In this document: positions 7,307-11,870 of the stretch, piece after piece
Numbering within the stretch: position 1 is the first letter of the stretch
Layout of the letters: the number at the start of each line of letters is the position of its first letter
NCBI GenBank assembly: GCA_021779635.1
Contig: JAJYAH010000140.1
Location: forward strand, 1-11,870
Direction: 5' to 3'
Origin: Pseudomonadota bacterium
GTDB taxonomy: Bacteria > Pseudomonadota > Alphaproteobacteria > Rhizobiales > Xanthobacteraceae
DNA length: 11,870 nucleotides
The notes under the pieces: generated by a model
Database searches by the model: none
What the model saw: the letters and a program-made list of their open reading frames with translations, nothing else
What the model was told of the DNA's origin: nothing
Translations under genes and position numbers: made by a program

Positions 7307-7334
7307 AACCTAGCTCCTGATGGCCCAAAGTCAA
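7307..7334 (-). promoter_or_regulatory. Predicted sigma-70 promoter of rpmG
   Basis: On the minus strand TTGACT (7334-7329), 16 bp, then TAGGTT (7312-7307), placing the start near 7300 and a leader of about 55 nt before the rpmG ATG. The spacer contains one arm of an imperfect 11-bp inverted repeat (7316-7326 with 7280-7290, one mismatch), so the -10 box lies in the dyad loop. The interval 7245-7370 holds nothing else I can name. Confidence 0.6.
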
Positions 7335-7370
7335 GGTTTTGCAGGCTGGTGACCGCACGATTCCCGGCGA

Positions 7371-8696
7371 TTAACCCTCAAAGAACCGGTTTTTCGGCCG
7401 TGGCAGGCCGAGGTTTTCCCGCAAGCTCCGGCCCTCATATTCGCGGCGGAAGATCCCGCGCCGCTGCAGTTCCGGCACCACTCTGTCGACGAAGTCGTCG
7501 AGCCCGGCCGGCAGGTAGGGGAACATGATGTTGAAGCCGTCGCAGCCTTCGGTGGTCAGCCATTCCTCCATTTGGTCGGCGATAACGGCCGGCGTGCCGA
7601 CGAATGACAGCCCGCCATAGCCGCCGACCCGCTGGGCGAGCTGGCGGACCGTGAGCTTGTCGCGCGCGGCGACATCGACCAGCCGCTGACGGCCGCTCTT
7701 GCTGGCATTGGTTTCCGGGATGGGCGGCAGTTGGCCGTCGGGATCAAAGCCCGATGCATCGGTGCCCAGCATGACCGAAAGCGACGCAATCGCGCTGTCG
7801 TAATGCACCATGCTGTCCAGCTTGGCGCGTTTTTCGCGGGCTTCCTCGACGCTGTCGCCGACCACGACGAAGGCGCCGGGCAGGATCTTCAGGTTGTTTC
7901 GATCGCGGCCAAGCCGGTCCATGCGGCCCTTGATGTCGGCATAGAGCTTTTGCCCGTCGCTGAGGCTGCCGCCGCCGGTGAACACGGCCTCGGCGGTCTC
8001 CGCGGCGAGTTGCCGGCCATCGTCGGATGCGCCGGCCTGGACGATCACCGGCCAGCCCTGCACCGGGCGGGCGATGTTGAGCGGTCCGCGCACCGAGAGA
8101 TATTTCCCCTTGTGGTTGAGCACGTGCATTTTGGCGGGATCGAAATAAAGCCCCTGTTCGACGTCGCGCACGAAGGCGTCGTCGGCGAAGGAATCCCACA
8201 GGCCGGTCACCACATCGTAGAACTCCCGCGCCCGGCGATAGCGCTCGGCGTGCTCCATGTGATCGTCGAGCCCGAAATTCAGCGCCGCGTCCGGATTGGA
8301 GGTGGTGACGATATTCCACCCCGCGCGGCCATTGCTGATGTGATCCAGCGAGGCAAAGCGGCGGGCGACATGATAGGGCTCGTCGAAGGTGGTCGAGCCG
8401 GTCGCGATCAGCCCGATATGCTCGGTGACGCTGGCGAGCGCCGACAACAGCGTGAACGGCTCGAACGACGTGACGGTGTGGCTGCGCTTGAGTGCATTGA
8501 CCGGCATGTTGAGCACGGCCAGATGGTCGGCCATGAAAAAGGCGTCGAATTTTCCGGCCTCGAGTTTCTGGATCAGCCGCTTGATGTGCGCGAAATTGAA
8601 ATTGGCATCCGGCCATGCGCCGGGATAGCGCCACGCCCCGGTATGAATGCTGACCGGCCGCATGAACGCGCCGAGCCGCAATTGACGTTTTGCCAT
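7371..8696 (-). CDS. LLM class flavin-dependent monooxygenase (NtaA/SnaA/DszA/DmoA-type)
   Basis: Bacterial luciferase-like FMNH2-dependent monooxygenases of this branch use reduced flavin from a separate reductase to oxidise substrates such as nitrilotriacetate, dibenzothiophene sulfone or dimethyl sulfide. The 441-residue length is typical. Visible features are GAFMRPVSIHTGAWRYPGA near the N-terminus and FDAFFMADHLAVLN (about 50-63). The branch hallmark follows: ASLDHISNGRAGWNIVTTSNP with NFGLDDHMEHAERYRRAREF. GWPVIVQAGASDDGR comes later. The C-terminus has GLSFVGTPAVIADQMEEW and the GCDGFNIMFPYLPAGLDDFVDRVVPELQRRG end. The ATG at 8696 follows GGAATGAGG. No flavin reductase or transporter is adjacent, so a partner must act from elsewhere and the substrate is unknown. 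It borders a repeat-rich gene desert and separates core genes, suggesting an accessory insertion. Confidence 0.93.
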   Translation of the reverse strand: MAKRQLRLGAFMRPVSIHTGAWRYPGAWPDANFNFAHIKRLIQKLEAGKFDAFFMADHLAVLNMPVNALKRSHTVTSFEPFTLLSALASVTEHIGLIATGSTTFDEPYHVARRFASLDHISNGRAGWNIVTTSNPDAALNFGLDDHMEHAERYRRAREFYDVVTGLWDSFADDAFVRDVEQGLYFDPAKMHVLNHKGKYLSVRGPLNIARPVQGWPVIVQAGASDDGRQLAAETAEAVFTGGGSLSDGQKLYADIKGRMDRLGRDRNNLKILPGAFVVVGDSVEEAREKRAKLDSMVHYDSAIASLSVMLGTDASGFDPDGQLPPIPETNASKSGRQRLVDVAARDKLTVRQLAQRVGGYGGLSFVGTPAVIADQMEEWLTTEGCDGFNIMFPYLPAGLDDFVDRVVPELQRRGIFRREYEGRSLRENLGLPRPKNRFFEG

Positions 8697-8741
8697 CGCC
8701 TCATTCCGTGTTGGTTGTCGTTGGGTTGGAGATAGGAATGC

Positions 8742-8766
8742 CCCGGCCTAAAGGCATCATGCCGGG
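8742..8766. repeat. Short inverted repeat upstream of the LLM monooxygenase gene
   Basis: CCCGGC (8742-8747) and GCCGGG (8761-8766) form a 6-bp stem around a 13-nt loop that itself contains GGCATCAT. It lies about 45 bp upstream of the monooxygenase start, where a leader hairpin or operator could act. Support is weak. Confidence 0.3.
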
Positions 8767-8820
8767 ATGAGAAGAATTTTGCGATTTGAAGCTCGTTTCA
8801 GATGGAAATGATCTACCACT

Positions 8821-8963
8821 GTCATTCCGGGATGCGCCTCTTGGCGCAGGCCCGGAATCCATACTCCCTGCTTGAATTTCGCAAGGAGGTCGACGCAACA
8901 AGCCATCGCGGGCGCAGGGGCTATGGATTCCGGGCTCGCGCTTCGCGCGCCCCGGAATGACGG
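8821..8963. repeat. Nested double palindrome (paired REP-like hairpins in inverted orientation)
   Basis: Left unit: ATTCCGGG (8824-8831) pairs with CCCGGAAT (8851-8858), enclosing TGCGCC-TCTT-GGCGCA. Right unit: ATTCCGGG (8927-8934) pairs with CCCGGAAT (8951-8958), enclosing CGCG-CTT-CGCG. The two units are themselves inverted copies (GTCATTCCGGG at the left edge against CCCGGAATGAC at the right; GGAATCCATA against TATGGATTCC). The spacer carries a third inverted pair, CCCTGC (8866-8871) and GCAGGG (8914-8919). The element can fold as two hairpins or as one long stem. The type is, from memory, abundant between genes in Bradyrhizobium-group genomes. It encodes no believable protein. Confidence 0.85.
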
Positions 8964-9049
8964 AAGAGGGTACATCACGCGCGGTCGAGCCAAAGACGAT
9001 AATCTCACATAGATCCGCACTCCCGCGGCGCGCTACGCCCGAGTCGTGC

Positions 9050-9480
9050 ATGAATTCTCCGCCCAACAAAGGGCGTGGGGAATGCCGGGTGCCCGTTGCA
9101 CCCGCAGCCGCGTGCGCAAGTGTAGAAAGCACACGCGTTAGTCACCACGGTCGCACCGGGACACCCGGCATTCCCGCACGCGATGGTTTTAACAGCTTAT
9201 TTCGCGCTCTCCCAGGTGACCGGGCTTTCTTGCCACCTTCGCCTCGCGGAGTCGCCTCTGCGAAACTTGACGCCAGCGTCGGGGCGTCGGGACCACACGA
9301 CTTCACCGTCCGCAAGGAAAGCGCTCTCGTCAGCAGCGCCGCTCGCGTCCATCGCATCCCGCACCCTACGTCCGTGACGATCGCGAAACGCCCCTTTGTG
9401 TAGGCCGGGACGGCGAGGGATATGCAGGTGATTTGGGTCCGGGGTCAAGAGAAATTCGGTAAATCCGAAATAGATCATCT
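9050..9480. repeat. Multi-hairpin dispersed repeat, about 400 bp, non-coding
   Basis: I recall near-identical sequence as a high-copy intergenic element in Bradyrhizobium-type genomes, where its spurious open frames are often annotated as hypothetical proteins; this must be checked by search. Direct evidence is dense structure. There is a perfect 14-bp inverted pair, GGGAATGCCGGGTG (9078-9091) with its complement (9162-9175). It encloses GCGTGCGC (9110-9117) with GCACACGC (9129-9136) and a competing GGGTGC/GCACCC hairpin (9087-9103). CGCCC/GGGCG (9060-9075) flanks it. The part from about 9180 to 9480 is unstructured by eye and carries short frames on both strands without recognisable domains. 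The element's exact ends are not visible to me. Confidence 0.6.
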
Positions 9481-9558
9481 TTGAGGTCTGGCCACTGAAA
9501 ATCGCTCGGTGAGGCTCCTACCCCAAACGGAGCGACGGGTTGTGGAGACGTTTTGAGC

Positions 9559-9641
9559 GCGTAGCCCGCATGAGCGCCGCGAGATGCGGGAAACCGGAAA
9601 ATCAGAAGACCCGGATGTCGCTACGCTCATCCGGGCTACGC
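9559..9641. repeat. REP-like inverted pair
   Basis: Two hairpins face each other: CCCGCAT (9565-9571) with ATGCGGG (9584-9590), and CCCGGATG (9610-9617) with CATCCGGG (9628-9635). The outer flanks GCGTAGCCCG (9559-9568) and CGGGCTACGC (9632-9641) are exact 10-bp inverted copies. This architecture, with a GTAGCCCGGATG-type stem, resembles REP/BIME elements mobilised by RAYT transposases in other proteobacteria. No RAYT gene is in the window. Confidence 0.75.
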
Positions 9642-9996
9642 TTGCTACCTCGCCGCTTGGGGCGCCTTAAATTCAGCAATTGCCAACCTATCGAATTATA
9701 AATCGACAGCCGAGTTTTTGGGCGCTATCGACCTTATGAAGTTTACGTAACTACGAAATCAATGAATTACGGCCGCAGGCGTGTTGACTATCAGCAGCAC
9801 CATTCGATGCCTCCAAAGAGTCCCGCGCCGCCCCAGAATGACAGTGCACTTCACTGTCGCGTGATAAAGCCGACTAACGTTTGCTTGGCGGATTTTGTCT
9901 ACCGGTCGTCATTTTGGGCCTATGGTAAGGGGCCGCATTCCTCCGATGCGCAATTGCTCATCGGGAAATCATGGCGAGGGTAGTCTGCTGTTCAAG
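9642..9996. other. Gene-free, partly AT-richer stretch downstream of the Nudix gene
   Basis: No credible gene. The part around 9665-9765 is visibly richer in A and T than its surroundings. GACAGTG-CACTT-CACTGTC (9840-9858) is a perfect 7-bp stem-loop just after CCCCAGAATGACAG, which resembles one arm of the palindrome at 8821-8963, so it may be a worn repeat. It lies about 140 bp beyond the Nudix stop and lacks a T-run on either strand. A 73-codon frame at 9762-9983 has no recognisable features and I do not call it. Confidence 0.5.
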
Positions 9997-10737
9997 CTAC
10001 GCCCCCAGCACATCCTTTTGCATTTTGCCGCCGTAGAAATGGAAGAACGGCACCTCTGCATCGTGGCTCAAGGGGCCGGTGGCGAGGCGTTTTTCGAGTT
10101 CGTTGAGGACATTCCGGGTCATCGGATGCAGGTCGGCCAGCGGCTTCGATCCGATCTCGACCCAGACCAGTTCCACCAGTTCGGCGTCGGCGTGGATCAC
10201 GCCCTGCACATGGTGGGTGATCGATGAGGCGTCCGCGGTGAAGAACCTGGTATCGAACCGCCGCACCCGGCCGGGCGGGGTGATCGCGCGCGCAATCAGG
10301 AACAGCCCGGACGGGTCAGGCAGCAGGCCCGCCTCGCTAAAAGGCTTCCAGGGGCCTTCGAGCGCCGGTGCTGCGCCATCGCTTTTGCGTCCCAGGCAAA
10401 GCCCGGTTTCCTCGCAGGCCTCGCGGATTGCCGCGACCGCCAAGGAGCGCGCCCGCGACGGCGTAATCTTCGGACTGCCCTTCACGAGATTGGCTTCGAG
10501 CGGTTTCGGGATCGGCGCGGCAACCGGAATACGGTTGTCCGTCTTGTCGACGCGGCCGCCCGGAAAGACGAATTTGCCGGGCATGAACACCACCTTGTCA
10601 TGGCGTTTGCCGACCAGAACCTTCGGCGTCGCTGCCGTGCGATCGACCAGGATCAGCGTGGCGGCATCCACCGGGCGGCGATAGGGGTGATGATCGGCTT
10701 CTTTCTCGTCTTTCTCGTCTCTCTGGACTTCGCTCAT
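9997..10737 (-). CDS. Nudix hydrolase with split Nudix box
   Basis: Nudix enzymes cleave nucleoside diphosphates linked to another moiety. This 246-residue protein starts DAATLILVDR, followed by VLVGKRHDKVVFMPGKFVFPGGRVD (FPGG at 58-61) and then the catalytic AIREACEETGL (REACEETG, 105-112). The REUxEExG half is intact. However, about 30 extra residues separate it from the FPGG half compared with the canonical G-x5-E-x7-RE spacing, as in NUDT19-like members. The C-terminal part has RFDTRFFTADA and ELVELVWVE, then a helical end. The N-terminus is charged (EVQRDEKDEKEADHH) and not secreted. The ATG at 10737 follows GGGAGCGAG. It is co-directional with DUF983 and rnr but separated by a repeat. 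The substrate cannot be assigned; CoA derivatives are one possibility by analogy. Confidence 0.9.
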   Translation of the reverse strand: MSEVQRDEKDEKEADHHPYRRPVDAATLILVDRTAATPKVLVGKRHDKVVFMPGKFVFPGGRVDKTDNRIPVAAPIPKPLEANLVKGSPKITPSRARSLAVAAIREACEETGLCLGRKSDGAAPALEGPWKPFSEAGLLPDPSGLFLIARAITPPGRVRRFDTRFFTADASSITHHVQGVIHADAELVELVWVEIGSKPLADLHPMTRNVLNELEKRLATGPLSHDAEVPFFHFYGGKMQKDVLGA

Positions 10738-10779
10738 CTCGCTCCCGCAACCCCTTTTGCGTTTCTTGTCGGTGATCGC

Positions 10780-10880
10780 TAGAGCCTCCGTTCCGATTGA
10801 ATCGGAGCGGAGGCTCTATCTCTTTATTTTGACGCGTTTTCTCAACGCGAACCGGTACCCGCTTCGCCGGAAAACGCTCT
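10780..10880. repeat. Palindromic intergenic repeat between DUF983 and Nudix genes
   Basis: The left half is a near-perfect 19-bp stem: positions 10780-10798 pair with 10800-10818 (TAGAGCCTCCG against CGGAGGCTCTA), with one G-U wobble. It is followed by CGCGTT-TTCTC-AACGCG (10833-10849). An alternative pairing joins GCGTTTTC (10835-10842) to GAAAACGC (10870-10877). From memory this TTTTGACGCGTTTTCT-containing unit recurs across Bradyrhizobium-group genomes. On the plus strand the first stem is followed by ATCTCTTTATTTT, but no plus-strand gene precedes it, so a terminator role is not supported. Confidence 0.7.
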
Positions 10881-10884
10881 GGAT

Positions 10885-11313
10885 CTATTTTTCCGGATTT
10901 TGTTCGTCAAATCCATGCATGCGCAGCGCCCACTGCATCCCGACCACCGCGCCTTTCACCGGTTGCAACAAAGCCAAGGATGCCACCAGCGTCAGCGGCA
11001 GATAGATCGCCAGTTGCAGCGCCACCGGAGGCGAATAATTGGTTTCGATCAACAACGCCGTTGGCACCACGATGTGGCCGACGATGACGATGACGAGATA
11101 GGCGGGCAAGTCGTCGGCGCGGTGCGGCGTGAAGTCGAGGCCGCACACCGAGCAATTGTTGTCGATCTTCAGGAAAGCGCGAAACAATTTGCCTTCGCCG
11201 CAGCGGGGACAGCGGCCGCGAAAGCCGCGCTTCATCGCGGTCCACACGTCGCGTTTTTCGGCTGCCGCCGAATCCCGGGTCCAGACCCTGGTCGCGGTGC
11301 TCACGGTTTCCAT
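10885..11313 (-). CDS. DUF983 membrane protein with zinc-ribbon N-terminus
   Basis: A 142-residue protein of unknown function. The N-terminal cytoplasmic part has FRGRCPRCGEGKLFRAFL and NNCSVCGLDF, giving C35-x2-C38 and C54-x2-C57, a probable zinc site. The conserved DDLPAYLVIVIVGH then begins two transmembrane helices (about 70-90 and 97-120: PVALQLAIYLPLTLVASLALL). The C-terminus is KGAVVGMQWALRMHGF, typical of the family. The ATG at 11313 overlaps the end of rnr by 13 bp with GAAAGGG upstream, so expression is probably coupled to RNase R. The conserved adjacency to rnr hints at a link to RNA or envelope physiology but proves nothing. Confidence 0.92.
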   Translation of the reverse strand: METVSTATRVWTRDSAAAEKRDVWTAMKRGFRGRCPRCGEGKLFRAFLKIDNNCSVCGLDFTPHRADDLPAYLVIVIVGHIVVPTALLIETNYSPPVALQLAIYLPLTLVASLALLQPVKGAVVGMQWALRMHGFDEQNPEK

Positions 11314-11870
11314 GATTGGCCCTTTCTCGATTTGCCGGGCTTGGTCTTGCCGGGCTTGCGGTCTTTGCGGCGCGGGGCGAGGCCCGGACCAGCTTTTGCC
11401 TGCGGGTTCGATTTGCCCTTCGCACTGTCGTTGCGCGCGGCGTCGCGCCTTTTGCCGCGCGGCGCCACGTGGCCTTCGGACAACAGCTCGAACCGCAACG
11501 CGCCTGCTACCGGGGCCGCTTCTACCAGACGAACATCGACGACGTCACCCAGCCGATGCATGGCACCGCTGCGCGAGCCGACCAGCGCGTGGCGCGTCTC
11601 GTCGTAGTTGAAATATTCGGTGCCCAGCGTGCGGATCGGGATCAGGCCGTCGGCGCCGGTATCGCTGAGTTTGACGAACAGTCCGGCGCGGGTAACGCCG
11701 GAGATGCGGCCCTGAAAACTTGCCCCGATGCGGTCGGCGAGAAAATGCGCAATCAGCCGGTCGGCGGTTTCGCGCTCGGCCTTCATGGCGCGGCGCTCGG
11801 TGATGGAGATTTGCGCGGCCACCTCGTTCAACGTTTCCACCGTCTCGGTCTCGGGAAGCGCGCCTTCGCC
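11301..11870 (-). CDS. rnr: Ribonuclease R, C-terminal part (5' end beyond window)
   Basis: RNase R is a processive 3'-to-5' exoribonuclease that degrades structured RNA and takes part in rRNA quality control. Only the last 189 residues are present. They cover the end of the RNB catalytic region (NEVAAQISITERRAMKAERET, then ADRLIAHFLADRIG), the S1 RNA-binding domain (FQGRISGVTRAGLFVKL, GLIPIRTLG, with EYFNYDETRHALVG) and a basic Lys/Arg-rich tail of about 60 residues. That tail (RGKRRDAARND to KPGKSRKGQSWKP) is the RNA-binding extension seen in RNase R and helps distinguish it from RNase II. The frame is open to the window edge; the ATG/GTG-type codon at 11840 is internal, not a start. DUF983 overlaps its last 13 bp. 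Confidence 0.93.
   Translation of the reverse strand, partial: GEGALPETETVETLNEVAAQISITERRAMKAERETADRLIAHFLADRIGASFQGRISGVTRAGLFVKLSDTGADGLIPIRTLGTEYFNYDETRHALVGSRSGAMHRLGDVVDVRLVEAAPVAGALRFELLSEGHVAPRGKRRDAARNDSAKGKSNPQAKAGPGLAPRRKDRKPGKTKPGKSRKGQSWKP

Noticed and set aside
6432..7313. 293-codon plus-strand frame over the hydrolase and rpmG
   Set aside because: It is antisense to two real genes and crosses the rpmG terminator and promoter.
7731..8735. 334-codon plus-strand frame opposite the LLM monooxygenase
   Set aside because: Shadow of a gene with strong family motifs; no ribosome binding site or domain.
8957..9403. 148-codon plus-strand frame in the repeat block
   Set aside because: Spans the end of one palindromic element and the hairpins of another; translation has no domain. 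Typical spurious repeat-derived ORF.
9142..9478. 71- and 93-codon minus-strand frames in the dispersed element
   Set aside because: Repeat-derived, overlapping in different frames, no recognisable domain; at most relics.
1..11870. tRNA, rRNA, CRISPR array, transposase or phage gene
   Set aside because: No tRNA-like T-loop and acceptor pairing, no regularly spaced direct repeats, and no transposase or integrase motif was seen on either strand.

Overview
This is a GC-rich chromosomal window from an alphaproteobacterium of the order Hyphomicrobiales. It is most likely in the Bradyrhizobium / Rhodopseudomonas group (Nitrobacteraceae). The assignment rests on gene content (EipB/DUF1849, DUF3572, a divK-pleD operon, a zinc-binding N-terminus on DinB, L33 without zinc cysteines) and on palindromic repeats ending in TTCCGGG/CCCGGAA that I associate with these genomes. 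It is inference; no 16S or other marker is present.

Layout, left to right. Positions 1-922 (minus) hold a RidA-family protein followed by a glycerophosphodiester phosphodiesterase that runs off the left edge. A divergent intergenic region separates them from eipB (1173-2063, plus), a periplasmic envelope-integrity protein. A degenerate palindromic repeat fills the gap to the convergent pair DUF3572-dinB (3746 down to 2149, minus), which is translationally coupled through a GTGA overlap. A 234-bp divergent region carrying a perfect 9-bp inverted repeat leads to divK-pleD (3981-5732, plus), the cell-cycle receiver and diguanylate cyclase pair. Only 6 bp after pleD, a serine beta-lactamase-like hydrolase converges on the minus strand (6965 to 5739). 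Upstream of it is rpmG (7244-7077, ribosomal protein L33) with its own promoter and a textbook intrinsic terminator. Next comes a flavin-dependent LLM-class monooxygenase (8696-7371).

Positions 8697-9996 are a 1.3-kb gene-free block made largely of repeats: a nested double palindrome (8821-8963), a roughly 400-bp multi-hairpin element I recall as dispersed in Bradyrhizobium-type genomes (about 9050-9480), and a REP-like inverted pair (9559-9641). The right part returns to core genes on the minus strand: RNase R (C-terminal part, cut by the right edge), overlapped by a DUF983 membrane zinc-ribbon protein, then a palindromic repeat (10780-10880), then a Nudix hydrolase (10737-9997).

Functionally most of the window is housekeeping: RNA decay and translation (rnr, rpmG), cell-cycle and c-di-GMP control (divK, pleD), mutagenic DNA synthesis (dinB) and envelope homeostasis (eipB). 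The hydrolase, the LLM monooxygenase and the repeat block look like accessory insertions into the core order. I saw no phage, transposase, CRISPR, tRNA or defence genes, and no convincing new multi-gene system. The points most worth a second look are the repeat block, the divK leader inverted repeat, and the start of the serine hydrolase.
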